From: UQRS01 sp964481575
GTDB lineage: Bacteria > Bacillota > Clostridia > Oscillospirales > Acutalibacteraceae
Assembly (NCBI GenBank): GCA_964481575.1
Contig: CAYZTR010000049.1
Span: 1 to 16,878 of the forward strand
Reading direction: 5' to 3'
Length of the DNA: 16,878 nt
Part shown: in pieces, positions 1 to 7,532 of the stretch
Layout: every line of letters begins with the position of its first letter
Numbering within the stretch: the stretch's first letter is position 1
The notes under the pieces: model-generated
Told to the model about the DNA's origin: nothing
Seen by the model: the letters and a program-made list of their open reading frames with translations, nothing else
Database searches by the model: none
Program-made: the position numbers and the translations under genes

Positions 1-335
1 TTGATTTCATCCTTCGGCGTTTTCCGAAGCTTCAAACCAAATGCCATGTTGTCAAACACTGTCATATGCGGATACAGTGCATAGTTCTGGAACACCATGG
101 CGATGTCTCTGTCCTTAGGAGCCACATCGTTGACCAGCCGGTCGCCGATGTAAAGCTCACCTTCGCTGATCTCTTCCAAACCAGCGATCATACGAAGTGT
201 GGTAGACTTACCGCAACCGGAAGGACCAACAAAGATAATGAATTCCTTATCTTTGATTTCCAGGTTGAAGTCAGAAACCGCCAGCACATTACCGGGATAC
301 TTCTTATAAATACCCTTCAATGATAATCCTGCCAT
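1..335 (-). CDS. Sugar ABC transporter ATP-binding protein, MsmK/UgpC type (5' part, runs off left edge)
   Basis: The reverse strand encodes the first 111 codons of an ABC ATPase that energises carbohydrate uptake through a membrane permease. A Walker A motif (GPSGCGKST) lies near residue 37 and the Q-loop segment QNYALYPHMTV near residue 83. That Q-loop wording is typical of the MsmK/UgpC/MalK family, in which one ATPase can serve several sugar permeases. The ATG start at 333-335 has an AGGAGG site (345-350) about 9 nt upstream. The signature motif, Walker B and the family's regulatory C-terminal domain lie outside the window, so the substrate cannot be judged. A nearby GH38 mannosidase hints at glycan use, but the two genes are not in one operon. 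Family call is confident; gene name withheld. Confidence 0.93.
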   Translation of the reverse strand, partial: MAGLSLKGIYKKYPGNVLAVSDFNLEIKDKEFIIFVGPSGCGKSTTLRMIAGLEEISEGELYIGDRLVNDVAPKDRDIAMVFQNYALYPHMTVFDNMAFGLKLRKTPKDEI

Positions 336-344
336 TGATAAAAA

Positions 345-350
345 CCTCCT
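345..350 (-). promoter_or_regulatory. Ribosome binding site of the sugar ABC ATPase
   Basis: A perfect AGGAGG on the reverse strand lies 9 nt before the ATG and fixes the start. A possible -10 element (TATAAT, reverse complement of 402-407) lies further upstream, but no good -35 sits 16-18 bp from it, so the promoter itself is unsure. Confidence 0.7.
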
Positions 351-586
351 GATAAATGGTACAGTTCGAGGGAATGGTAGATTTCCTCGATTACGATGAT
401 CATTATAACAGAAGCTGAAAAAAAAAGCTATACGTCAATCAAACAAAGATATTTTTTCCGGTTTATGTAAAATGCACATCAAAATTTTCATTCGTGATAA
501 AAATAACTAAAAATCGTTTCATTTCATGAATCCATTCTGTAACCCTAGTGAAAATGACCAAAACCCTCCTATGCTTCTTGGCAACA

Positions 587-1306
587 TCAAACCGCAGAAT
601 TTGTCTGGCAGGCAATCAGTTCCTGCTCCGTCAAAGGGCGAAGTTCCCCAGGACAAAGTGCGGGATCCAGGCTGAGACTGCCGATTCGCAACCGTTGCAG
701 CCTATTCACACCGAGTCCCACTGTCCCGAACATCCGCTTCACCTCATGATACTTTCCTTCCGTCAGAATCAATCGGGCATCACATGGCCGATCCGGAATC
801 AGAATCAGACGGGACGGTGCGCAGCGTGCACCGTCTGCCAGGATCACCCCGGCGGCAAACTGCGCGGCAAACTCCGGCTTTACGGGGCCATCCAGGTTAA
901 CATAATATTCTTTTTCGATGCCGTATTTGGGAGCGATAACACGATGTGCAAAAGCACCGTCGTCTGTAATCAAGAGCAACCCGGTGGTATCTTTATCCAG
1001 ACGTCCTACAGGGAACAATCCCTTTCGTCCGGTAAGAGAAAACGCCAAATCCACCACCGTTTCCCGGGTTTTGTCGGAGGTAGCGGTAAGCAGACCCGCC
1101 GGCTTATGCAGCATGAAATAAACCTGCTGCCGATATGCAATCACTTTCCCGTCCAGGCAGACAGTATCCTCGGCCGGATCTACAGCAAGCCCGGCGTCAC
1201 GCTGCAACTGGCCATTAACCGATACACAACCGCCCCGGATACATCTTCGAGCCTCCGATCGGGTTAAGCCCCCTTCCGAAGCAATCCATTTATCCAAGCG
1301 TTCCAC
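587..1306 (-). CDS. rsuA: 16S rRNA pseudouridine synthase, RsuA family
   Basis: This 239-residue protein isomerises a uridine of 16S rRNA (position 516 in E. coli for RsuA) to pseudouridine. An S4 RNA-binding domain covers about residues 1-48 (MERLDKWIAS...). It is followed by the PseudoU_synth_2 catalytic domain with the motif GRLDKDTTGLLL, whose Asp104 is the expected catalytic residue. HKPAG near residue 67 and the late E-G-K-Y-H-E-V-K-R-M-F segment are also characteristic of the RsuA/RluB/RluE group. Length is normal. The start is GTG with an AAGGGGG ribosome site at about 1311-1319. The gene begins 21 nt after the stop of the Mrr-like gene, so it is probably translated from the same transcript. 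RluB- or RluE-like specificity cannot be excluded from sequence alone. Confidence 0.9.
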   Translation of the reverse strand: MERLDKWIASEGGLTRSEARRCIRGGCVSVNGQLQRDAGLAVDPAEDTVCLDGKVIAYRQQVYFMLHKPAGLLTATSDKTRETVVDLAFSLTGRKGLFPVGRLDKDTTGLLLITDDGAFAHRVIAPKYGIEKEYYVNLDGPVKPEFAAQFAAGVILADGARCAPSRLILIPDRPCDARLILTEGKYHEVKRMFGTVGLGVNRLQRLRIGSLSLDPALCPGELRPLTEQELIACQTNSAV

Positions 1307-1327
1307 CCAAATCCCCCTTCCGAACCA

Positions 1328-2368
1328 TTAAGGCGCTGCACGCAGAAACACTTTGGCATCCAGCGTCATCCGTCCTTCCCGCTCCGCCACGCCGTAGCCG
1401 CAGTGATTGGCAATTTGAAACAGCTTTGAGCCGTCAATTCCAATCAAGTTATCCACTTTATTTAAAAGCTTGGCGGCTTCAGAATGGAACGTGGAAATGG
1501 TCACAAACAAACCACGGGTACCGTTATCCGCGCAAACTGCACCGTAAAACTCCAGCACTTCCTTTAACGGCACCTGAGAATGGCGATTTTTCATCTGCAT
1601 CAGAGTACGCTCCCGAAACCCCAACCAATCACTGAATTCCAACACACCATCAATACCGCCGTCGTTGGAACCACCGGTTACATAGGCATTTTCAACAGTC
1701 TTACCGCAGGACATATAGTATTGTTTCAGCAGCTGCACCGCATAAGATTCAAACCATTCGCCGCCCTTCACATGGATTGCCTTTAAAAAGCAATCTTGCA
1801 AATCCGCTCCTTCCCCTGCCTGTCGGAGGTAATAGCCAATCTCCGTATTGGGAAAGGCCGAATGAGGCGGCAAGATATAGCCGTTTTCCATACGGCGTAC
1901 CCGCTTCTCCCGTTCCAACCGGGACAAGGTCTGCCCTACTACCGAATGAAGCCGGGAGATTTCCTCCTGGCTCGCATTGTCCGAAAGACCCAAAGCCGGC
2001 TCAGCCGCTTTGTAAATCTGCCGTTTTGCCGTTTCCGGACGACCATGAAGATAGTCCAGAATAAACTCAGCAGCCGCATCCTGGGCTACCACCGTTTTTG
2101 CACTGTGGGCCGGCGTCAAACGGCCGGTCTCCCCTTCCAGGATGTTTTCGGCAGCAATCAATTCCGAAAGCAGTGTCCCCAATTCCGCTTTGGCCTGTAC
2201 CACGGGGCTGTTCGCACCGAAATCGGACAACTCCCCAGCCGAAAAACCGTACTGGTCAATACAGGCCTCCAGCAATTCTTTCCGGCGCATGCCAGGCCGA
2301 AGCGCCAGCGTATCCATCAGCAGTCTGCGCTGCTCGGTAGGAGTCTCCGCAAGCCGTGCAGTTGACAT
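1328..2368 (-). CDS. Mrr-like restriction endonuclease-fold protein with N-terminal helical/winged-helix region
   Basis: A 346-residue protein when started at the ATG at 2366-2368. A longer frame upstream exists, but only this ATG has a good AAGGGAGGT site (2376-2384, 7 nt away), and the extra residues would be translated across the promoter. Residues about 200-330 carry an Mrr_cat-type PD-(D/E)XK nuclease core: FES near 206, GGSNDGGIDGV with Asp240, and LMQMKNR with Gln258 and Lys260. This matches the E...D...QxK arrangement of Mrr, a type IV enzyme that cleaves modified DNA. A later GLFVT segment also fits. Residues 1-170 are helix-rich and could form winged-helix DNA-binding domains, as in other Mrr proteins. 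No methyltransferase or specificity gene is adjacent. It could act in modification-dependent defence or in DNA repair. Nuclease fold confident; role unknown. Confidence 0.82.
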   Translation of the reverse strand: MSTARLAETPTEQRRLLMDTLALRPGMRRKELLEACIDQYGFSAGELSDFGANSPVVQAKAELGTLLSELIAAENILEGETGRLTPAHSAKTVVAQDAAAEFILDYLHGRPETAKRQIYKAAEPALGLSDNASQEEISRLHSVVGQTLSRLEREKRVRRMENGYILPPHSAFPNTEIGYYLRQAGEGADLQDCFLKAIHVKGGEWFESYAVQLLKQYYMSCGKTVENAYVTGGSNDGGIDGVLEFSDWLGFRERTLMQMKNRHSQVPLKEVLEFYGAVCADNGTRGLFVTISTFHSEAAKLLNKVDNLIGIDGSKLFQIANHCGYGVAEREGRMTLDAKVFLRAAP

Positions 2369-2388
2369 AATGCCGACCTCCCTTACGA

Positions 2389-2437
2389 ATACAATATTAA
2401 TATATATTATTGTATCATAGAAGAAAGAAGAAAACAA
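2389..2437 (-). promoter_or_regulatory. Promoter and palindromic operator candidate of the Mrr-like gene
   Basis: On the reverse strand TTGTTT (2432-2437) and TACAAT (2409-2414) are spaced 17 bp, giving a start site near 2402 and a leader of about 34 nt. The -10 is embedded in an inverted repeat with 8-bp perfect arms, ATACAATA (2389-2396) and TATTGTAT (2408-2415), separated by 11 AT-rich bases. This is the position expected for a repressor operator. Its use as an operator is inference. Confidence 0.5.
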
Positions 2438-2475
2438 CACCCGGATTTCAGCAAAACGGTAAGCTAACAAGGTGC

Positions 2476-2512
2476 AAAAGGCAGTGTGCCATAAAAGCAC
2501 ACTGCCTTTTTT
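2476..2512 (-). terminator. Bidirectional intrinsic terminator after the alpha-mannosidase gene
   Basis: A perfect 10-bp stem, GGCAGTGTGC (2480-2489) with GCACACTGCC (2497-2506), has a 7-nt loop and is flanked by runs of A and T on both sides. It sits between the mannosidase stop and the Mrr-like promoter, with the reverse-strand U-tract of four bases. It should end the mannosidase transcript and separate the two genes. The plus-strand tract of six T would also work in the other direction. Confidence 0.85.
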
Positions 2513-2532
2513 GCTGTGATGAATGCGGTCAA

Positions 2533-5500
2533 TCAGGGCTTGATCCGCAGGGTCTTGATCTCAAAGGGACGGAACTGCAACGCCACATTGGTACTACTGC
2601 CGTTCTTCTTGATGGGAAGCTTCTTACCGTCAGTCTCCAGCATATTCACCTGAGAGACCTCACTGGCCGGCAGATTCAGCGTCAAACCGACGCTGGTACG
2701 GGTCCGGGCAGACTCATACAAACGGAGAATATAATCGCCGCTGCCGTCCTCGGCGGGCTTCACAGCCTCTACCACAATATTGTCAGCGGTAAGAGACAAA
2801 GCAGAGCCATCCTTGGAAAGACCGTCAAAAGTCAGAACCGGCACATTCAGGTCATACCCTTGCTGCACCAGACCGCTGTCCATAAAGGAGCCGGTCCAGG
2901 CATAGAAGCTATAGACAAAATGCTGGGTTCCCAAGTCACACTCCGGATCGGGAGAGAAAGGAGCGCGCAGCAGGGTCAGATTAATGGTAGTACCCAGGGT
3001 GCTAACACCGTATTTGCAGTCGTTCAGCACGGCAAAGCCGCGGTCTTCCTCGCACAGGGCCGTCCACTTCTGGTTGGCCACCTCAAAACGATCCAGGTCA
3101 AAGGGACGGCTCCGATGGTTGGGACGGCGCACATGGCCAAACTGGATCTCATGCAGTGCTTCCTCGGTATGATAATCCACATCGAAGGTCACCTTCAGCA
3201 TCTTATGCAGCTCATGCCACTCCACAGTGGTATCGAAATCCACCCGTTTACCGGTATCGGTCAAGGACACCAACTGGACCAATTCAGAATTGTTGATCTT
3301 CCGGGTGATTTTGATCACTGCCTTCAGGGGACCGTCGGAAACCAGCTCAAAGCTGGCCTTTTCCGGGAGATCCACCGGCATATATTCGTAAGAAGTATCC
3401 ACATCCCAGGCCTCAAACTCCACGGGAATGTCCTTATACATCCGCAGGTCGTTGGAAACGCCGTTGAGCAGCTCAGTATTATATACTTTATCAATGACGG
3501 AAGAAATAGCACCCTTATTATTGAAGGTCACCTTCAAATACTGGTTCTCCAGAACAGCGCCGGTCTTCCGGACCTGGGCGGTAGCGCCGCTTTCAGGCGT
3601 GACCACCACACCGGGAGTAATACAGACAGAACCGCAGGAGGGCACCGTTACTTCACAAATCAGGTCATCCCCCAGCTTCTGAACCGGCAGCGCTACACCG
3701 GCCGCCTTGGCACCTTTAAAGCCCTGGGGCAGGGTGACAACGGCAGTCCGATCAAAGCCCAGAGAATTGGAAACGGTCAGGGCCTTGGTTTCTTCACTCA
3801 TGGATGCAGCCATGGAAGTCCGCAGTTGGGCACAAGACTCCAGTACTTCGGCATAGATCTTCTCTGCCATGGTATACACCGGTTTCATGGAAGAACCGGG
3901 CAGAATATCGTGGAACTGGCAAAGCATGATCTTCTCCCACAGCTCCTGCACCTGAGCCAACGGATAATCATACCCTTTCAGCTTGGCCAACACACCCAGA
4001 AATTCCACCTCACGCAGGGCAAATTCACTCTTGCGGTTGCCCAGCTTGGTCTTGGCCTGGGAAGTCTGCACACCACGGTGACACTGGAGATAAAGCTCCC
4101 CCACATAGGTATCCACCGGCGCGGGCATATCCTTAAAATAATCCAACGGATGGGCGTTGTGCATCTTGGGCACACCCTGGAAATCGTTCTCCCGGCGGAT
4201 CACCTCCAGATAATCCCGGGACGGACCGCCGCCACCGTCACCATAGCCATAAGGCACCATAAAGCCTCGAACATCCGGCTTCTGCTTCCGGTTTTTCCAG
4301 CGGTTCACGAGGGTTTCGGGGCCCACGTCGGAGTTATAATCCTCATGGAGAAAGGTAACGACCTTGGAACCGTCAATTCCTTGCCAGTTAAAGTAGTTGT
4401 AGGGGAACGGATCGCCGCCGTTGTATGCCCACCAGATCTTCTGAGAACCAAAGTAATCAATGCCGCAGCCCTTCATAATCTGGGGCAGCGCAGCGGTAAA
4501 GCCGAAACAGTCGGGCAGCCAGAACAACTTGGAATCTACACCGAACTCCTCCTGGAAGAAACGCTTTCCGTGGATAAACTGACGCACCAGAGATTCTTCG
4601 CCAGTGATATTGGTATCGTTCTCTACATAAGAAGCGCCTTCGGGAATCCACTGGCCGGCCTTGACCTTCTGCTTAATCTTTTCATACAGCTTGGGATACA
4701 TGGCCTTCACCATCTGATACAGATGCGGCTGGCTCTGCAGAAACTTATACTCCGGATATTCATCCATATGTCGAAGCTGGGCTGCAAAGGTGCGGTGCAC
4801 CTTCCGCTCGGTCTCCTCATAGGGCCACAGCCAGCAGATGTCAATATGTGCATGGCCAAAGCCGTAAAACTCGGGGCAAGTGGTGCCGTTCTTGGCCTCA
4901 AACAGGGGCTTCAACGCCTTTCTTGCCTTTTTATATGTAGCAGTCCGCTCCGGCTCCGGCAATTCAAAGTCCACAATGGTAGTAAACTGCTTCAGCCCAT
5001 CCCACAGATCCCAGTAACGCAGGGAATCCCGGTTCACGGCCTTAACAGCCTCAAAAATAACCTTAACATCGATATACAGCTGATAGGCATCCTCATTCCA
5101 GATGCCGATGGTGCTATCCCCAATGAAAGTGCGAAGCGCTTCCGGATCGGGCCGCTGATAGCTACCGGGCAAAACCGGGCCCCAACCGCAATCGGTATTG
5201 TGATGTCCAGCATAAGACTCCATCACCAGATTGTAAATCGTACCTGGTTTACCGCTCTTGCAAAGAGTCAGATCGGAAATCCGGTGAATGTCATCGCGCA
5301 CCCAATCGTGCCGACGGCATCCAAATTCCTCACCGTCCACCCAAACGCTGGATTCACCGCCGGTGTTCAGCCGCATAACGATACGCTGTCCCTTAGCGGT
5401 ATCCGGCAGAGTAATATTAGAGCGCAACCACATATAATGCAGTTCCTTACCCCAACGATCCCCTTGCTTTACCGGCTGAAAAGGACCCTGCATGGCTTCC

Positions 5501-5628
5501 TCATAAGAAACCCTGTGATCAATTTCGTAGCCTTCAAACATAATGGGTGCAATTGGCCGGTAAATGTCGTTTGCCAACACACGCAGCCATTTTTCTGTTC
5601 GCTTGCGCCACTCATCATGTAATTCCAT
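2533..5628 (-). CDS. Alpha-mannosidase, glycoside hydrolase family 38
   Basis: A 1031-residue enzyme predicted to hydrolyse terminal alpha-mannosyl linkages of glycans or mannosyl oligosaccharides. The GH38 catalytic domain is clear. GHAHIDICWLWPYEE (residues about 258-272) holds the zinc-ligand His/Asp pair, and WLPDCFGF holds Asp373, the expected nucleophile and zinc ligand. Between them lies a typical ...GASYVENDTN... segment. The C-terminal half is the beta-sandwich GH38 C-terminal domain. The chosen ATG at 5626-5628 has AGGAGG 10 nt upstream (5639-5644). An in-frame upstream start at 5748 would add 40 residues with no ribosome site and would lie upstream of the promoter. There is no signal peptide, so it is cytoplasmic and probably acts on imported glycans. 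It is monocistronic, with its own promoter and terminator. Exact linkage specificity is not visible. Confidence 0.94.
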   Translation of the reverse strand: MELHDEWRKRTEKWLRVLANDIYRPIAPIMFEGYEIDHRVSYEEAMQGPFQPVKQGDRWGKELHYMWLRSNITLPDTAKGQRIVMRLNTGGESSVWVDGEEFGCRRHDWVRDDIHRISDLTLCKSGKPGTIYNLVMESYAGHHNTDCGWGPVLPGSYQRPDPEALRTFIGDSTIGIWNEDAYQLYIDVKVIFEAVKAVNRDSLRYWDLWDGLKQFTTIVDFELPEPERTATYKKARKALKPLFEAKNGTTCPEFYGFGHAHIDICWLWPYEETERKVHRTFAAQLRHMDEYPEYKFLQSQPHLYQMVKAMYPKLYEKIKQKVKAGQWIPEGASYVENDTNITGEESLVRQFIHGKRFFQEEFGVDSKLFWLPDCFGFTAALPQIMKGCGIDYFGSQKIWWAYNGGDPFPYNYFNWQGIDGSKVVTFLHEDYNSDVGPETLVNRWKNRKQKPDVRGFMVPYGYGDGGGGPSRDYLEVIRRENDFQGVPKMHNAHPLDYFKDMPAPVDTYVGELYLQCHRGVQTSQAKTKLGNRKSEFALREVEFLGVLAKLKGYDYPLAQVQELWEKIMLCQFHDILPGSSMKPVYTMAEKIYAEVLESCAQLRTSMAASMSEETKALTVSNSLGFDRTAVVTLPQGFKGAKAAGVALPVQKLGDDLICEVTVPSCGSVCITPGVVVTPESGATAQVRKTGAVLENQYLKVTFNNKGAISSVIDKVYNTELLNGVSNDLRMYKDIPVEFEAWDVDTSYEYMPVDLPEKASFELVSDGPLKAVIKITRKINNSELVQLVSLTDTGKRVDFDTTVEWHELHKMLKVTFDVDYHTEEALHEIQFGHVRRPNHRSRPFDLDRFEVANQKWTALCEEDRGFAVLNDCKYGVSTLGTTINLTLLRAPFSPDPECDLGTQHFVYSFYAWTGSFMDSGLVQQGYDLNVPVLTFDGLSKDGSALSLTADNIVVEAVKPAEDGSGDYILRLYESARTRTSVGLTLNLPASEVSQVNMLETDGKKLPIKKNGSSTNVALQFRPFEIKTLRIKP

Positions 5629-5688
5629 GAAACAATAACCTCCTAATGTCAAGCTCCATTTGTATCCTGCCTGACAGATGTTATACGA

Positions 5689-5717
5689 ATTATATAGGAC
5701 AAAGGAAAAAAAGTAAA
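5689..5717 (-). promoter_or_regulatory. Promoter of the alpha-mannosidase gene
   Basis: On the reverse strand TTTACT (5712-5717) and a perfect TATAAT (5689-5694) are separated by 17 bp. The start site would be near 5682, giving a 5' UTR of about 54 nt that contains the AGGAGG site. A short palindrome TGAAA-N3-TTTCA (5735-5747) lies upstream and could bind a regulator, but I have no family match for it. Confidence 0.65.
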
Positions 5718-5789
5718 GAGGAATTTCCAATTCTTGAAAAAATTTCACACTTTCCAGCCAATTTTTACAATTTTATCATTGGATGAGAG

Positions 5790-5813
5790 AAAAATGAAAA
5801 AATATTCATTTTT
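5790..5813 (+). promoter_or_regulatory. ARG-box-like palindrome (ArgR/AhrC operator candidate) before the amino-acid transporter
   Basis: Perfect 9-bp arms AAAAATGAA (5790-5798) and TTCATTTTT (5805-5813) flank six A/T bases. The core TGAA-N6-TTCA matches the ARG box consensus TGAATWWWWATTCA at all but one position. It lies just upstream of the -35 of the transporter promoter. ArgR/AhrC binding would make sense for arginine or another basic amino acid, but AT-rich DNA produces such palindromes by chance. Treat as a candidate. Confidence 0.45.
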
Positions 5814-5816
5814 TAC

Positions 5817-5845
5817 TTGCATTTTATGCATTTATATGTTAAAGT
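5817..5845 (+). promoter_or_regulatory. Promoter of the amino-acid ABC transporter operon
   Basis: TTGCAT (5817-5822) and TAAAGT (5840-5845) are separated by 17 bp, with the lipoprotein gene starting 45 nt further on. The -10 is only 4/6. A short inverted repeat TGCAT-TTT-ATGCA (5818-5830) overlaps the -35 and spacer and may be a second, weaker operator half. Confidence 0.5.
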
Positions 5846-5890
5846 GTGGTTGTGCTTTTGTAAAGAACATAATTTAAAGGAGGAAGAATT

Positions 5891-6676
5891 ATGAAAAAAT
5901 TCATTGCAACTATTCTCGCACTTTCTTTGCTGCTCTGCTGCCTGGGTAGCCTGGCCGCCTGCAGCAATAACACCGACAATCAAACTTCTTCACAGAGCAG
6001 TACTGCTGACAAGCAGGAGCTGATCATGGGCACCAACGCGGCTTTCCCGCCCTATGAATTCGTGGATGATGATGGCGAAATCGCCGGTATTGATGCCGAA
6101 ATCGCTGCCGCCGTTGCCGAAAAGCTGGGCATGACCCTGACCATCAAAGACATGGAGTTTGACTCTCTACTGCCTGCTGTTCAGTCCGGTTCCATTGATA
6201 TCGTGCTGGCCGGCATGACCGTTACCGATGAGCGGAAGCTGTCTGTAGATTTTACCGACTCCTATGCCACCGGCATTCAGGTTATCATTGTTCCCGAGAA
6301 TTCTGACATTACTACCGTTGAAGATCTGGGTGGCAAAACCATTGGCGTCCAAACCGGCACCACCGGTGACATCTACTGTACTGATGATTACGGCCAGGAG
6401 TATGTAAAGCAGTTCAGCAACGGCGCATTGGCCGTAGCTGCTCTGGCCAATGGCCAGGTAGATTGTGTGGTCATCGACAACGAACCTGCCAAATCTTTTA
6501 TTGCCGCCAACAGCGGACTTAAAATTCTGTCCACCGAATACATTGTGGAAGATTATGCTGCCGCCATTTCCAAGAACAACACCGAGCTGCTGAATCAGGT
6601 GAACGCTGCCATGCAGGAACTGAAGGATGACGGTACCATCGACCAGATCATTGAGAAGTATATTCCCGCAGAATAA
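5891..6676 (+). CDS. Polar amino-acid ABC transporter substrate-binding lipoprotein (SBP family 3)
   Basis: A 261-residue extracellular binding protein that delivers a polar amino acid to the downstream permease. The N-terminus is a lipoprotein signal: MKK, a hydrophobic stretch, and a lipobox ending LAAC with Cys24 as the lipid-modified residue. A Ser/Thr/Asn/Gln-rich linker follows. The mature part is a standard SBP_bac_3 domain, with NAAFPPYEF near residue 54, IDAEIAAAVAEKLG near 72, LLPAVQSGSIDIVLAGMT near 97, DLGGKTIGVQTGTT in the second lobe and IIEKYIP at the end. Length is typical. AAAGGAGG lies 7-8 nt before the ATG. It is first in an operon with permease and ATPase. The substrate is not decided by sequence: His, Arg, Gln and Cys binders all look alike. 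The ARG-box-like site hints at arginine. Confidence 0.93.
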   Translation: MKKFIATILALSLLLCCLGSLAACSNNTDNQTSSQSSTADKQELIMGTNAAFPPYEFVDDDGEIAGIDAEIAAAVAEKLGMTLTIKDMEFDSLLPAVQSGSIDIVLAGMTVTDERKLSVDFTDSYATGIQVIIVPENSDITTVEDLGGKTIGVQTGTTGDIYCTDDYGQEYVKQFSNGALAVAALANGQVDCVVIDNEPAKSFIAANSGLKILSTEYIVEDYAAAISKNNTELLNQVNAAMQELKDDGTIDQIIEKYIPAE

Positions 6677-6700
6677 TTCTCACGGTTATCCAAAGAAGGA

Positions 6701-6735
6701 TACGGGCGGTTTCTGACAGCCGCCCGTACTTTTTT
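6701..6735 (+). terminator. Intercistronic terminator-like hairpin in the transporter operon
   Basis: A perfect 9-bp GC-rich stem TACGGGCGG (6701-6709) / CCGCCCGTA (6720-6728) is followed by C and six T. It sits 24 nt after the binding-protein stop and just before the permease. It probably terminates part of the transcripts and protects the 3' end of the first cistron, giving more binding protein than membrane components, a common arrangement in such operons. Confidence 0.75.
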
Positions 6736-6752
6736 AGAAAAGAGGTTTTGTC

Positions 6753-7532
6753 GTGAGCACACTCAATTTTTCTGACTGGATTTTGAGCGGGCCGGGCTGG
6801 TTACAGTCAGCACCGGAATGGCTGCAGAATCTTTTGTTCCAGTTATACCAGACCTTTATTTATCAGAATCGCTGGAAATTTTTTACCGACGGATTGAAAA
6901 TCACCTTTATGGTTACGATCGGTGCTTTGATCCTGGGTATTATCTTTGGTCTCATCGTGGCCATCATCCGGGTGGCACACGATACAAAAAATGATGGAAG
7001 CCCTTCCCTGATCCTGCGTATCCTCAACGGAGTGTGCAAGGTTTATTTGACGGTAATCCGCGGTACTCCTATGATGGTACAGCTGCTGATTATGGGCTTT
7101 GTCATTATGGTACCTAAAACCGATTCCGGAATGATCCTCTGCGGTATCATCACCCTTGGAATTAACTCCGGTGCTTATGTGGCTGAGATCGCCCGTTCCG
7201 GTATTATGTCCATCAGTAAAGGGCAGACTGAAGCCGGACGCTCCCTGGGCTTTAATTATGTGCAGACCATGTGGTACATCATCATCCCCCAGGCTGTAAA
7301 AAATATTCTGCCGGCTTTGGGGAATGAAATGATCACCCTGCTGAAGGATACCTCCCTGGTATCGGTCATCGCTCTGCGGGATGTAACCAAACAGGCGCAG
7401 AACATCGTCAGCAAAACCTATCAGGCTTATGTGCCTTATATCAGTTTGGCGGTAATCTATCTGGTCATTGTCATGATTCTGACCAAGCTGCTCAGCGTGT
7501 TCGAAAGGAGGCTGCGTAAGAGTGACCACTAA
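6753..7532 (+). CDS. Polar amino-acid ABC transporter permease (HisM/GlnP family)
   Basis: A 259-residue inner-membrane permease that forms the translocation channel of the amino-acid importer. Membrane segments are apparent at about residues 48-75 (start of the permease domain), 92-118, 124-145 and 228-250. The conserved cytoplasmic EAA loop that contacts the ATPase reads EAGRSLGFNYVQTMWYIIIP near residues 157-176. The start is GTG with an AGAGGT site. The first 40 or so residues are a Trp/Leu-rich extension ahead of the first clear membrane segment. Its end overlaps the ATPase start by 11 nt, indicating translational coupling. Only one permease gene is present, so it probably works as a homodimer. 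Confidence 0.93.
   Translation: MSTLNFSDWILSGPGWLQSAPEWLQNLLFQLYQTFIYQNRWKFFTDGLKITFMVTIGALILGIIFGLIVAIIRVAHDTKNDGSPSLILRILNGVCKVYLTVIRGTPMMVQLLIMGFVIMVPKTDSGMILCGIITLGINSGAYVAEIARSGIMSISKGQTEAGRSLGFNYVQTMWYIIIPQAVKNILPALGNEMITLLKDTSLVSVIALRDVTKQAQNIVSKTYQAYVPYISLAVIYLVIVMILTKLLSVFERRLRKSDH

Noticed and set aside
402..438. A sigma-A promoter for the sugar ABC ATPase using TTGACG (reverse strand, 433-438) and TATAAT (402-407)
   Set aside because: The spacer would be 25 bp, too long for a normal promoter. No good -35 exists at 16-18 bp.
548..1267. A 239-codon plus-strand frame opposite rsuA
   Set aside because: It is a shadow of the rsuA frame. The S4 and PseudoU_synth motifs are on the minus strand.
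2369..2500. N-terminal extension of the Mrr-like protein (start at 2500)
   Set aside because: The extra 44 codons cross the proposed promoter and palindrome and reach into the terminator stem. Only the ATG at 2368 has a Shine-Dalgarno sequence.
2410..5622. A 1070-codon open frame on the plus strand opposite the alpha-mannosidase
   Set aside because: It is the mirror of the GH38 coding frame. Its translation is His/Gln/Gly/Ile-rich low-complexity with no recognisable domain, and it has no ribosome site. The minus-strand frame carries all the GH38 motifs.
5629..5748. N-terminal extension of the alpha-mannosidase (start at 5748), which could look like a signal peptide
   Set aside because: It lies upstream of the predicted transcription start and has no ribosome site. 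The AGGAGG at 5639-5644 points to the ATG at 5628.
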